From contig NC_066856.1 in the NCBI RefSeq assembly GCF_001640805.2, forward strand, positions 2,613,937-2,677,936: a DNA stretch of 64,000 nucleotides, given 5' to 3'. The notes under the pieces are model-generated. The model had not been told where the DNA came from and searched no databases. It worked only from the letters and a program-made list of their open reading frames with translations. The DNA is from Lates calcarifer (lineage: Eukaryota; Chordata; Actinopteri; Centropomidae). The translations under genes were made by a program, and so were the position numbers. Positions 25,976 through 39,600 of this stretch are shown in pieces (position 1 is the first letter of the stretch; each line of letters opens with the position of its first letter).

Positions 25976-27289
25976 GACTCAACGTGGCTTTGATCCACCA
26001 GCAGAAGCAAACAGGGGCTGTGGCATAGTATGCATCCCCGGCCTAAGCCTTGTGGTTTGTGAGACATCTGCCAAATCCTCCTGGATCAAAGGATGACTAT
26101 TACACAGACAGGCGTCCACATACTCACAACTGCTGCTTTAGAGGGCTCATGACCCCTGTCAACAGGTCAGGTTAAAAAACACAGGTGGGAGGGAGGTCAC
26201 ACATATGTACGCGCATGCATACTGCTGCTCCTTCATAGGCTGTTGCGCAACAAAAGCACCAGTGAAGGAGTTTCTGTGACAGTGTAAGTTGTTATGAATA
26301 AAACCTTAAAAGTGTGGTTCATGCACAAAGCTACATTTATCACAAGTTCAGTAATGTTGGGGCTTGTTTTGGTTGTTCTGTGATATTTTCCTTTCCTTTA
26401 CTTGAAACCTTTCTATATAACAAGAGGATGAGCTGGAGCAGCAGTGGGAGGAAGAGGAGATCAGTAGAGGGTCTGTTGTTGTTCAGATGGGTCTGAATCC
26501 TTGTTGTTTGACCTGACTCTGCATGCCCGTGAATTCACAGGTTCACCTCTTCCAATAAGCCTTCAGAATAAGCTTTCAGCCAGGCTATAAATACAGCAGC
26601 AGTGTGACTTTACTGAATACAAGTGCCTGTAAAGTGAGGAGAAGAGAGACAGGGAAAGTGAGATAGTGAGAGTGTGTGTCGGCTTCTTTGTGTGTCTTTC
26701 TGCGTCTATGTGTTGCACTCTGTTTTGCGTGTTTATGTTTGCATGCATTTGGGGAGCAGCACTGCCAACCTGAGAGGCCAAGTGCTGACATTTCAGTCTG
26801 CAAACACACAAATGAATTTTGAGCAAATCTCATTATACAGGACAGAATGAAGATGCTGGCAGTGAAAATGCTGTGGCATATGGATACTTTATCTCCCCCA
26901 TGTTTTTAATTACTTTACAGGCAGCATCCTATTTTCCATTGACTCACGTTTTAAAAAGAGGACTTCCAGAAGAAAAAAACTGTACTGGGAGCAAGCCCTG
27001 CAAGCTCATATGATCGTGATGCAGACATTTTTCCTTACAACACATGCCTTGCACTCATTCATATTCTCTCATACCCATCTATTGCTGGCAGGGGTGACAC
27101 ATTCATCCTAATTGCTGAGGTGATCGTCTGACATAAATTGCTACCAGTTTTTCCCCAATCTTTTCTCACAGCTCTTGTTCTTTAGGCCCATTACAGGCGT
27201 TGATGCATTCAGGGGGGGAATTTGTAAGTGGTGACACCTGATGCATCAGCAATGATCATGCTAATTATGCAATGAGGTGCCTAAGCATC

Positions 27290-28190
27290 AGGGAGCTCTC
27301 ACAGAAGGCAGCAGAATCCATCTTCTTTATATATGGAGACAGGTCTTCTGCCGACTGTTGTGGTGATAGTGAGCAGCTTCTGATGCCCCTTTGTGCTTGA
27401 TTCCTGCCCTTCCCCAATGCTTAGCTTTTTTTTGTACCACATGAATATATTTACACTTGAGAATTCCATGGAGTGCTTTCCAAGAATCCCATCAACTTGG
27501 AACCCCAGTGGTGGGCGGAGGACCAAGAGGAGAAGCCCCTACAGATAATCTAGATACTGCACAGGCCTCCTTTGAACTACCATGACAAATCCCCCCCACC
27601 CCCACTCCCAACACATACTCGATGCAATTTCCATTTGTAGCTCTTTGAAAAAATATATTGATGCGCTCTACTGCTATTTCTTCAATTTGCTGGAGATCTG
27701 GTCTTTGCTGATATTATCTCAGTCCCCACCCCACCATCTTATCCTGCATATACTGGAGCAGGTCTTTGGTAATGTACAGGCCATTCCTCTTTCTTGATGC
27801 TTTAGTAGGTGAGAGAAGGGCAGTAGGTCTTGTTATGTAGTGAGTGTATATGGACTCGAGTCTTGTTTATAGCCTGGATTGTGGCCTTTTTTCTGGATCC
27901 CCACTTGGCTTCCACTGCAACCCCAGTTCCTGTACACCAGCAGTGCATGTTCGAGATGCTGATGCTAGCACTGACCCTCCCTGGAGGGTCAAAGGGAAAA
28001 ATTTACGAGGCTGTTTGTTCTGAGTCTGCCTGGTCTTCTCTTTGACCAGCCTCAGGGATTAAGCTAATTGCATGTATTGGGCTTCCCAGATCTATGCTTG
28101 GTCTTATTCCACCCATTACAATCTTGTCAAACCTCTCTCTCAACAAGCAGGGGTGATGGCATGTACTATATTTCAGCATATGTATTAGCA
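27290..28190 (-). other. possible ancient degenerate coding remnant, minus strand
   Basis: Several short minus-strand frames lie in a row here (27299-27526, 28003-28191 and unlisted pieces near 27580-27800). They have protein-like composition, but I recognise no domain. If real it would be a decayed transposable element. Chance is a fair alternative. Confidence 0.15.
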
Positions 28191-28251
28191 ATAAGAAAAA
28201 TGAAGCAAATTAATTCAGAATTGTAAATGTGTTTTTATTTTTCATGCGTGC

Positions 28252-28275
28252 TGTGTGTGTGTGTGTGTGTGTGTG
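28252..28275. repeat. (TG)n microsatellite
   Basis: 12 uninterrupted TG units. Confidence 0.93.
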
Positions 28276-28799
28276 CAGTGCAGCTAAGGCACACGCACTT
28301 TCAAACACATCTTTAGGGAAACCTTTGGGTGCAGTGATGTTTTTTGCATTCTCAAACAGATTAAACTAAACTGGTGTGCCTTATGTGCATGTAAACTGCT
28401 CCTGTTGAAGCTGATAATGCTTTCACATAACTCACGTGCTACTTTTGTACTTAAAATTAAGAAAAAAACTTTGGGGAATCTCCTCTTTTATGAGCCGATA
28501 AGAGCTGTAATAGATTTGTACATATAGCCTATGTAGTTCTTCAGTTTGTAGACCTCAATTATGTAATTACATTTTTTTAACATCGCATGTGCTATTTAAG
28601 CAATTTCATGCAAATATAAAGGGAACGCTGATTTTGTAATGAAGAGTAATAGAAGGACATCACCATCTCCCAACACCCTAAAAGCATAAGTCACCTCACA
28701 CCCCAGTGAGCCACTTAATTGCCCACATCCAGATGAAAGGCCTAATGTATGCTCCCTGCACTCCCACACACATAAAGCTATAGGAATCAAATGGAGTAT

Positions 28800-29080
28800 A
28801 ACTAATACAATTGATTTTGATCAGGCAATACGAATAACACGATAACCGCGTCTCGGCAAGTGCTACTCAGGGGCACACACTGGGATCCGTGCATCCTTTA
28901 TGAGCTGCTATTTACTGTGCTTTTAATGAAGCTTGATTGGCAGCATGTCCTAGTGCCCATTATCATCAGAAGGATGTGCTCATTCTAATCTGCAATTATC
29001 ACCATAATTGCACCCAGAATCCACTGGGCCCAAATAAGCAATCACTTCCACTGCTGGCATGCCACCTGTAAGTGCTACTC
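28800..29080. promoter_or_regulatory. candidate conserved non-coding element near exon A
   Basis: A repeat-free block containing ACAATTGATTTTGATCAGG, CGATAACCGCGTCTCGG, CCCATTATCATCAG and TGCAATTATCACCATAATTG. Dense homeodomain- and GATA-like cores with CpG in an AT-rich intron are typical of developmental enhancers. It lies about 1 kb upstream of exon A. Confidence 0.38.
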
Positions 29081-29439
29081 TGGAGGACACACACACAGAC
29101 ACACACAGTGACAGGGTGACAGGTCCTTGTGTCAAGTGTCCATTTTGACAATGTTTTTAGCTTTGTATCCCCTCGCTCCTCATTTTGTCTGCCTGTAGTT
29201 TTCTGCTTTGTCTTGTTGGCAATTTCAGTTACTTCATCTTGGCTGACTTTGTTTCTTTCCCTTCTCTCACATGCTCTTGATTAACCTTTCCCTTTTTCAC
29301 TCAGCACCATACCCCAGAACTCCCCTCCTACCTTTATCTCCCTTTCCTTCCATCCCACTCCCTGCGTCCCCGAGCTCCCATCCCCTCCAAGCACAAATTC
29401 CTAACCTTTGGTCACTTTCATCCCTGTGGTATGCATAAA

Positions 29440-29660
29440 TGCAGGCCTATTATCACACTGGTTGTCTCATCACAATTATGCATTTTGTCATGTGCTGCCT
29501 CTGTAGCTGCTGATAAAAGGAGAGCCTGATTAAGCTGAAGGAAGGCTATTGATTCCTATTGACAGGCCCCTCAAAGCCCTTTAATGAAGGGGATGTAAAT
29601 GAGGGTTTTCCACAGTGTTTAATGACTGCGTACCATAAAAGGCCAACATTCTCCTACAGT
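29440..29660. promoter_or_regulatory. candidate conserved non-coding element
   Basis: A repeat-free block just before exon A with CATCACAATTATGCATTTTG and CAAAGCCCTTTAATGAAG. It has no coding signal. Composition-based only. Confidence 0.25.
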
Positions 29661-29964
29661 CTAAAAGGGACATGCATCACTCACAATGGTGCACGGGGGA
29701 CACTTTCAGTTATAGGGATGTTAAGGAGCAATGGATAGAAAGAGGGAGGGTAGGAAGAAAAAGCACGTAGAGGTGTCAGTCAGGTATGCAAAAGGGAATC
29801 ATGACTGTCAGATCAAGGGATCCTCCACACAATTTAGAGGGGTGTTAGGGTGGTCAAGTGAATTATTAAAATATGAAAAAGCATCTGTAACAACATGCTA
29901 GCTAAAGCAATTTGGCAGGTGTTACTTCAGAGCGAGGGCTTGCTGAAAAATGAACTCCAAATAA

Positions 29965-30165
<201 letters not shown>

Positions 30166-30699
30166 TAGAAGCCATGCTCCATCAGAGCGGCGCTGAGCTA
30201 CATAGACCCAGAAACACTTACTTCAAAATTCCCTGCGCTGAAAGCTCCAATAGTAATTCCCCCTTATGCACCACTGGACACTCAGATTATCTCCAGAGCC
30301 ACCAGCTGCTTGCAGAACTTGGGAATCAGTGAAGAGAATCTTATTTGTGTTTTACTTGTGTCTCAACCTTACTTCAGTCAGAGCTTGCTTTTTAGCAACA
30401 AGCATTAAGAAATCAATATTTCAGTATCTGTAGAAACGATATCTTTAGTTATTCCTCTCTTCATGATTATCGCTGTTACCCAGTTCATTTGATCAAATAC
30501 ACAGCAGATGAAAATGTTCCAGTAAATGTTATTCATTCTGACTGATGTCAGTGATACAAAGTCAGAGAAAAAAACACAATTTTCTTCTTTAACCGTTCCC
30601 AGGAGAAGATATTTAGTTATATACAGTATCTCTATCTATCTAGTAGTGTTTGGACTAACAATAACAATGTTAACTGTGAAGTTAACAATAATTCATATA

Positions 30700-30915
30700 A
30701 CATAGGACAAAGCCCAGAACAACATCAAGTTAACTCGAGGCACTGTACATATAGAGCAGGTCTAGACTGTGCTCTTTATCTTATAAAATTTACAGAGAGA
30801 GACCCAACAGATCCCACCATGAGCAGCACTAGGTGACAGTGGCAAGTGAGAGGCAGAAACCTCAAGCAGAACCAGACTCAGGGTGGGCGGCCATCTGCCT
30901 CGACCGGTTGGGTTT
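30700..30915 (+). mobile_element. dispersed fish repeat fragment (SINE/LINE-like)
   Basis: This stretch contains the familiar fish-genome repeat signature: GCACTGTACATATAGAGCAG, then AGACCCAACAGATCCC, GTGACAGTGGCAAG, AGAAACCTCAAGCAGAACCA and GGCGGCCATCTGCCTCGACC. I recognise it as a high-copy interspersed repeat of fishes but cannot name its family with certainty. It has diverged from the usual consensus and seems to lack a short internal segment. No target-site duplication was identified, so the ends are approximate. Confidence 0.7.
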
Positions 30916-32061
30916 AAACCAATATTCACCAGTTGCATGAAGTGCCTGAATTGTCTAGCACTGTCATCCTTTTGGATCGTTGGTGTTGTAATTCAGCCAA
31001 AGTATCTGACGTTTATCACTAAAACTATTTCTAATTTGTATTTTTAAGGACCAACCTTGGGAACAAATTGCTAATTACTCATCTCTGTCTGTGCTCTTTC
31101 TATCTTGGAAATATTACACACTTATAGCAAGAAGGCAGAGAGAAGATGAATGAGAGAAACATTTGATGACAAGTGACTATTCAGGACTTTGAGGCAAAGT
31201 AAGGGCAAAGAATTTGATGACAGTGAGGCACACTTTCATTTTAATTTTCATCAGACTTGATTAAAGGGATTTTTAAATTAGAAAATTTAAATTAAAATTT
31301 TAGAGGAGTTTTTTAAAGCCATTCCCCACTTCCATGATTGATCTGTAACAACAATGGGATTTACTCCTCATAATTGGAAAATTGTCATCAAGTTAATTCC
31401 TTTGTTAATTCATTCGGGCTTGATCTGGTATCCCTCCCTGCTGTGCATGAAAAGTTCAACTGTGCCTGGAGTTTAAGTAAAGGAACACTTCATTTCATTT
31501 TTCCACATACCCCATCACTGATGATCTTAACATGCAGTTCCACTATTTACTGTGCGGGTTTGTCCAATGTGATAGAACTCATCAGTTGACACTTCATATA
31601 GGATCGTACATCCTCTTTATTTTAAAGAATAGAGCCAAACTCAAGCGGGAACAAATTAGAGGCCAAATAATTGTATATTTGCACAGTGTAATGGCTTGAG
31701 ATAGACATAGCTTTTTTTGACATGTGACCTTTCTGACCTGGTCATAGAGGGGGAAATGGCTAATCACTGCACTAAGTGGAGCTGTTTTCTAAATTATGGG
31801 TCACGATGTCAGGTCTTGAAAGTACAAATATTTGGCATCCAATTTTCTGGAGAATCATCAGTGTCAGTTTGTCAATTAAATTGCTTTTAGAATGGCAGGC
31901 ATCTCCCTTTTTTTCTGACTTTTTAGACTTAACAGCATATTCCCTGCCATGTTCCTGCACATAGAAACACTGACTTTATTTGCTCTGGATTAGCTTCAGT
32001 GTTAGTCCTACTGATGGTTGAAAATCAAAAAAGCGGACATCTTACTCCACTGTTTTCCTAA

Positions 32062-32084
32062 TCTCTCTCTCTCTCTCTCTCTCT
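32062..32084. repeat. (TC)n microsatellite
   Basis: Uninterrupted TC dinucleotides over 23 bp. Confidence 0.92.
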
Positions 32085-35000
32085 TCTCATTCTCACTGTC
32101 AAAATGAGATGTTAACTGTTTGTTCAGCGCTGAGCAGTCTGTCTTTCTCTCTGAGCCTCTGAGCTCCTAATTGCTTGTGATTGTTGACATTGTTGAGCAT
32201 ACTCCTGCTATTCCACTGGTAAGAAGATACAGGCCCAGCCCCAGAGTATTGAAGTCTATTTTATTAGCCCTCTTTCATGTTATTTTAGTTCTGTGAGCAA
32301 GGATCCACAATGGCAGAGCTTGTTAGGAAAGATACAGCTATACCCATGTTATGTGTTGACACTGATTAGATGAACTCAAGGGAAATCCTGTCTCTGTGTC
32401 ATCCAAAAGTAAAAATGATATGACTCTATTTTAGACAGATGGGGCAAGCATTTAAATAAAAACCAAGGAAAAGTATGGAAAAAAAGAAAAAGATGAGGTG
32501 ACACATTAAATGTGTTGGAGGAAAAAAAGGAATACATTGTTATTCTTCACTTCACATGAATATGAAAATGAAAACTTTCAGAGAATGAAATCTTCAGCTG
32601 TGGGTTTCATCAGTGTAGGTGGATGCATTTGCGACGTCAGTAACATTTTTAGAAAGAGATTTGACCTACACTGAAAAACACAACCTTGGAGCTGAGTTCT
32701 GTTATAACCTGTTACAGCTACGTTGTGTACAGAAAATGATATCTCTCACTTTTTTACTGTGAATTTCATTCTGAGTCAATGCTGAATGTTGTCCACAGTG
32801 ATGAAAGCGAAACCTCCGTGACCTCCATGACCTCCAATTTTTGTAAATCGAAACATTCAGTGAAAAGTGAGTGTAACCAGGGAAAGGCAAGTTGCTCAAG
32901 AAGGCAGTTAAATGCCTCCCACATCAAAATCTGCAGAATTGCACTTTGATGCACGTTGTCCCTGAGTACTCAAGGTTACATCGTAATGGTTTCCACACAC
33001 ATCGGCAGTGGAGGCCAGAACGAGCAGCTGACTGTCGTCTTATTTGTGTTGTGTATGTCTTATAAAAACAAACAGCACCAGCTCAGATTTTCTCAATCAC
33101 TTATCCAGATATTAGGGATTAAAGAAATATTGACAAAACAGTATCACCACAGGGTTCATGTAGTAGCTTATGACATCTATTAGCAGATGGATTCTACACA
33201 GGTATGTAGATGTCCAGATTTCAAAATGTTAAGCTGCACAACAGCTACTGAATGAACCCTGAAGTGACACTGATATTTCTATGTTTCAGGAATTAATAAG
33301 AGTTAAATGTTACCTCTGAAAAATGTTTCACTTTTAGTGGAAAAAACAGACAATGTACAAAACAATGATCATCATAATGAGGAACAGGTACAGAGGGAGC
33401 ACATGAAGCAGCATGAGGTGTGAGGCTCCCTCTTTGTGGGTTTGACCCCAGCTTATCTCTGGGGTGTTGGAGACTGAGCTCAGGTATGTCTGCATTGTAC
33501 ACCTGTAATGACAATGCTGAGGTCAGTCCTCGAACCCCAGCTCCTCCTTAATGGAATAATGACTAGGACACAAGAAGCCGTGTCTATCATGTAGCCCCAA
33601 GCCAACATACACAATTAGAGCTGGCATGTTTTCTCTCCCTCCTGCTCTGCTGCTCTGCGAGAGGGGATTTCCAGATGTTCATCATAAAGTGCTATGTATT
33701 TTCCAAAGAGTTGCCTTTTTCTCTCTCGCTCTCTGTCTGGGGCAATAAAATCAGTTTGTGCTGTTGGGTTGGAGCTCCAATGAGCATGACCACACAGACG
33801 AGTCTGAGCGCCATGCTGGTACCTTGGATCAAACACACCAACAGCAGCTTGTAAAGCCTTTATTTATGTGAATTCTTTTGATTTTATTATCGCTCAATCT
33901 CCTGCTACCAGGATACATGTGTCTACAAGCATTTGTTATGTTTATATAAACTCCAGTTCCTCAGAATTTTGCATTCATGTTGGTGGGTGTTTGATTGTGA
34001 TAGTGAACTCACTTTCCTATGTGATCATGTGAAGAATAAGCCACTTTTAGATGCAGTCACTTGACTCCTCAGGGGCTAAGGGTTGGAGTTAAGGCAACAT
34101 AGCTGGGTGCCATGACAGTATGTGAGCCCCTGGCTGCAGTCAGTCACACAATACATAGAGTGTTACAGCAAAGCAGGGCTATAGCTAAACTTTTAGCACT
34201 GTGCTAGAGAGGTACAACACAAAATAATGTTGATAACAGCAAGAATCATTAAAGAGATTTTCTCACATTTTCATGCATATTGTTATGCTTACAAGATAGG
34301 TGACTCTGGACCATAACATAACCTAGAAAGCAGCAGATAAATGCCCTAGTCTGTCTTGATTTGTTTTGATTTTTTTTTGTCTTGTTTTTTTTCCCATTGT
34401 GCTCTGAGGATTCTCTTTTTCTTTGAGATGCATCTTGGACTTTTTTTATCATCTTCTTGCTACCATCTCAATCATCAAAACTAAATCTGCCTCACTGTAT
34501 TTCTCAGTCATAATTGCTTATGTTGATTTGGTTGATTTTAATTGATCTTTTGTCAAGCTTCCTCTCAGTTTGCTCTGCTATGCTAATGCTAGCTGTCAAA
34601 GCTGCATATATAACTAGCAGGCTAGCTACTAGTAAGGATGGTTTACTGATCTCATGATTACAAATGCCATAAGAAATAGGACTTGCTAACATATTTGGAC
34701 AACACCTCATAGTTAGACAATTATTGTTGTGAGTGTGGAATAGATTTTTTTCATAGCAAATAGAATGTAATACTGTTCAAACCTGCTAAATCACAGATAA
34801 AACACACATCTGCACTCCAAAGCATGCATATACACAGATGTATGTATTCCTACCTACTACAATTTCCAGATAGCATATACAGAGCAAGAACAATGATTAC
34901 CTGCATTTCACACATTCATCCACACAGATATCTTCACCACAAAAAAGAGACTACAACATTTTGTTCTGCCTTTTCATGCATGCTGTGGAGTCCTTAACTG

Positions 35001-35514
35001 ATATGGAGATAACCAATCCAACCTCCCATTCAGCATGGTTTCCTGGGCCAGAGACCGGGAAATGGCAGACCACACTGCTTGCTCTCAGATGGATACTCTG
35101 CCCAGAGCTACACACCCTAGCAACCACAAATGGACTGGGCTCGCTTATAATAAATTGGTGGAATTGGGTCGTCGCGAGGACTTTAAGAGAGAATCATTAT
35201 CCAGCTGGGCTTTTGTCAGGATGTGGTGTTTCACTACCATTCTCTCACTTTCTTCTCATTCTGTCTGCCCATTAGCAACTTAAATGTCTTCCATATGTCT
35301 GTTTGTGTACAGCACGGCTGCTCTTTTAAAACTGTTCCCTATGTGGTGGCCTACAAACATAGCATCATGAGAGATGTGGGCGGTAAAGCCATATGTTAGT
35401 GCTGACCCATCACAGCAACCTGCTTTGATATCTAAAAGGTCTGTGACCAACTCTGAACCAAGAAATATTACACCCTGGCTGTCTTGCTTATGTTTTGAAC
35501 TTTTAAAGCTCAGT

Positions 35515-35528
35515 CCCCCCCCCCCCCC
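35515..35528. repeat. poly(C) run, 14 nt
   Basis: A homopolymer run followed by AGCTGC. Confidence 0.9.
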
Positions 35529-36539
35529 AGCTGCTTTCCTGGTTCCGGATTTTTGATAGCTGCAAATAATTTTCATAATTACGTCCCCCTCCTGGCTCAC
35601 CGTCTGTGAATGCTCCTATGTTTAAACAGGTGGAGAATTCTTTTTTTCTCCCTGCTTTGTCTGTGACACCACCAAGGAAACAAGGGAGGGATAAAAGTGT
35701 ACCGTATTGACATCATTTTTCACATTATTGGATAAAAACGAACACGGACGTCTCTTTGATTCGATTTCAACAAATGTCATGTTTTATATGGCATTGTATT
35801 CCAGGCCTAACATGGAATAATCTGATTCTCCTTCCCTGGATAATGCCATTACACTGACTGATTTTCTCTCCTGGCTATTTCTCATGCATTTCTCTTGGCA
35901 TGGTGTCATCCACCTCAACCCTTCAGTTTTAAACCGAAACGTCAGGCACCTCCGGATTCTTCACCACTTCCTTTCAGATCACATTAAAAACTTAAAGTGT
36001 GCGTGACTAATTATTTTCTCACCACCCCATTTGGCCCCAGTAAAATAATTTCTCCATTTCCCTTACAGTTCATCTGATATTCGTTTATGTGCGCTACACT
36101 CTCTGAACTGAGGAAACATGTTGTTGCAACGAAACCTGAAACATATGAGTCCAATTCACTTCACCCACATGGAATACTGTTATGTTTTTAGGACTTGGAG
36201 AGCTTGAGAAAGGACTTGCTATTGACGCTGAGTGAAATGTAATTGCACTGTTATTGCAGCTGTCCAAGTGAGAAGGAAAGCAGCCATTTCAAGAACACAA
36301 GATGTTTCCAAAAAGACATTTTTGCTGACAGCGTCTCCATATGCCAACACACCTTTACCCCATCAATCCATTCTGTCATGCTCTATTACCCCTCTTCTGC
36401 CACTAGCCTCACAAACAAACACATACACATAGATTTTCAATGTTTTAAAAAATCTTTTTCCCAAAGATACAAAACTCAGATTCTTCAGAGGTTCTGTTTT
36501 AAAACTCAGGCCAGTAAAATAGTGAAAATGATTGGTTGA

Positions 36540-36800
36540 TATTTAATTAAGCAGCAATTTATGCACTACAACCATCCACACCTTCACCTGCCTACCACAT
36601 TACCGCACGAGCCTCATGAAAACTGACACTTGGTCAAGCCACACTCATGACACCTCCTCAGCTCGCCTCTGTTTAATTGGCTTGTCATGTTCTTTCATCA
36701 GCCAGCTCGTTAGCAGTGCGCTGGTGTTGAGGGAGATGATATCTCCATGTCAACCTCGCCGATGATCAGATAACAAACACATACACACTGGTACAGGTTA
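36540..36800. promoter_or_regulatory. candidate conserved non-coding element upstream of exon B
   Basis: A repeat-free block with TATTTAATTAAGCAGCAATT, TGTTTAATTGGC and CGCCGATGATCAGATAAC and no open frame. Composition-based only. Confidence 0.27.
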
Positions 36801-37419
36801 GTGATGTGTAGTCGAGTCACACACACATCAGTGGAATGAAGCATTGTCTGGTCATACTCATCTATAGTTTTTATCTTCAGTATAACAGAGGTGCATACTT
36901 GTGTGGATTAAAAGATTTGTTACATACATTTAGATTAAGCTTTTAAATCTGCTTTTACACCAATGTCTCTCTGGGGATTTTTTTAAAGAAAAGAATAGAA
37001 TACTCATTAGCATGAGTAGTGATAGCCACTACAGCTGAACAGACAAACAACAACAGTTTCAAAATGCATGCACTAGAGAGCACTGTTTGAGACCGTAAAC
37101 CCAACCATTTTAACCTAAACTGCATGGAAAGGATTGACGTATGCACTACACACAATGTGAAAGTGTATAGTTGTGTTATTTGTACTCAGACATATGAGAC
37201 TGGTCGCAAAAGCTCAATCAACAGAAACCGATTCATCAAATGGAATTACTAAAAAATAAGACCCGACAATGATGCGTCCACTCTGTAGTTTGATTGAGAA
37301 GTGCAATAATGAGAAATGGATTTTGAGTAATTATAAAGTATTTGTAACATGATCACTACACCTGAGACTTGGATTATCCTGCATGATGATAATAATAATG
37401 TTTCCCCATTTTTCCAGGG

Positions 37420-37422
37420 AAA

Positions 37423-37446
<24 letters not shown>
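37420..37446. repeat. poly(A) run, 27 nt
   Basis: A homopolymer followed by CTAAAAAACATTTTT. No retroposed copy is recognised upstream of it. Confidence 0.95.
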
Positions 37447-37453
<7 letters not shown>

Positions 37454-37851
37454 ACATTTTTAAATGTTTTGGGTCAGTATGGTTTTTTTGTTGTTTTTTG
37501 ATATTGCTGACACTGACATATAGTTACAATTATTCCCCACTATGAAAATCTAGTACAGTGTGTTGTCTGACATTCTAGTAAACCAAGGATTTGTAATTGA
37601 TAGAAAGATCATATCTTGGTGGTAACAAGTTTACCAGGGACTTTTAATCCAGTGTCACAGGTGCATTTTTCAGTGCCATTGTCATCATGGAATCACACCC
37701 ACTAACAACCTGTTCCCTGAGGGCAGCCCAACACACAGGAGGCATCACACTATCAAACCACCTGCTGCTGAGGGACACATATTCCATCATCTAAGTGTGT
37801 GTGTGTGTGCAAATAAGCATGCTTTGGTTTAGAGGTAACCACTGCCTCTAA

Positions 37852-38064
<213 letters not shown>

Positions 38065-39369
38065 TGAGACATCCTTCCTCCTCTCCCTTCTTTATTCCAT
38101 CTGTCTGCTAGTCTGTCTCTGTCTCGCTCTCTCTCTTTCTCTCCCTGCCCAGTCTGTGACTTATCACGTTCGTCCTGCCCTTTCTCAACCTCTTCATTTG
38201 ACTTTTTCGATTTCCATCAATTTCTTTTCCTCATATTTGTGCCTTTACCCTTTTTTCTCCACACTTTCTGTAGCATATCGCTGTGGCTACAAAGTCAATC
38301 ACCACAAAGCCACTCTCAACTCATCTCCAGACATTTAAATGATTCTTAGCAAAACTCTTTGAATGAAATCATTTAATGTGATCGCTTGGAATTATTTGAC
38401 TGATATTCAACTTCATTAAGTCAATGTTGACCCTGAGGAAGTGGTGACTTTGTCACAGGCATGAACAACCCCCACCCTCCACCCCCCCAAAACACTTCCT
38501 TTATGAGTAACAGTTCTAATATCATGCTTTTAAAAGGAATTTTCTCTTGGCAATCTCTCGCCTTACACAGCCTGAGTTCAGAGCTACAACTGCTGCTTTT
38601 TATCTTCTCTGTCTTCCTGTTTCGATTCTTTTGCATATTTGTCAAAGAGATGCCAATAAAGCTTACCATATCTTACATCTGGAGGCCTTGGGGGGAAAGG
38701 AGTTTAGTATCAGTATTTGCATTTCCTGCCATCGCTCTGTAAAGTGTCTTTACCAATCCTCTGAAGCTCTCTAATCACACTTTAGTCAATGCAAATTGCA
38801 AAGCCAGCCGCTGCTGGGGAAAAATTTCCACATTTGAAGCTTTACATGTTTAAAGAAAAAGTCACTAACAGTAGTTCTACACTTTGACTGACTAACACAG
38901 GGATTTAGAGTTAGTAAAAATCAATTTAGAAATGTACCTTATGTTCTAAAATGCTGAAAGTGAAGCCTGATGTATTTAAGTTTTGCTGCTTTGCCAATTT
39001 AAACAAAGAGAGCACTTAATGTGTGTATATGCGTGCATGTGTGTGTGTGTGGTCATTTCATTCTCGTGGCCAGAGTAAGTCTGCTCTCCTGTGATTTCAT
39101 TCTCTGCCTCCACAAACAGCATCAGTCATTTCTTCATAGCTATCCTCTTTTGCACTGCTGTCTCTGAATAGTCTCAGGTCGATTAAAACATGTTCATGTC
39201 TGAGGCTATGGATTTGTGATCCACATGGACCCATGATCAATGTGGTCTGTATAAACCAGACCAATCTAGATATTCCCCTCATAGGTCTTATCTGCTGGCA
39301 TCTCATGTGATGTGACAGTTGCCTCCAGCCCTCCCCTCTCAGTGAGTTGCTTCTCTTGGGAAAGTCCGT

Positions 39370-39600
39370 CTGGCCGACCAAAAAGCCAGCCGCGGATGGC
39401 CTTTGATAAGCATTCCTCTCATAATCTCATAGCGTCTTTTAGCAAAGAGTCGCATGAGCTCAGGCTCGACATTTGACCCTGGCTAAGCCTTTTTAGAGCT
39501 TGTGTCTTGCATGGCTCCTCATTAAAGAGCTGAAGTCTTACATCCCCAGATTAATAACCACAATTCCCTCTAACTCCAACCACCTCTCTTTTGGAACCCC
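39370..39600. promoter_or_regulatory. candidate conserved non-coding element in intron B-C
   Basis: A repeat-free stretch with CAGCCGCGGATGGCC, ATAGCGTCTTTTAGC, AGAGTCGCATGAGC and CCAGATTAATAACCAC. No coding signal. Confidence 0.3.
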
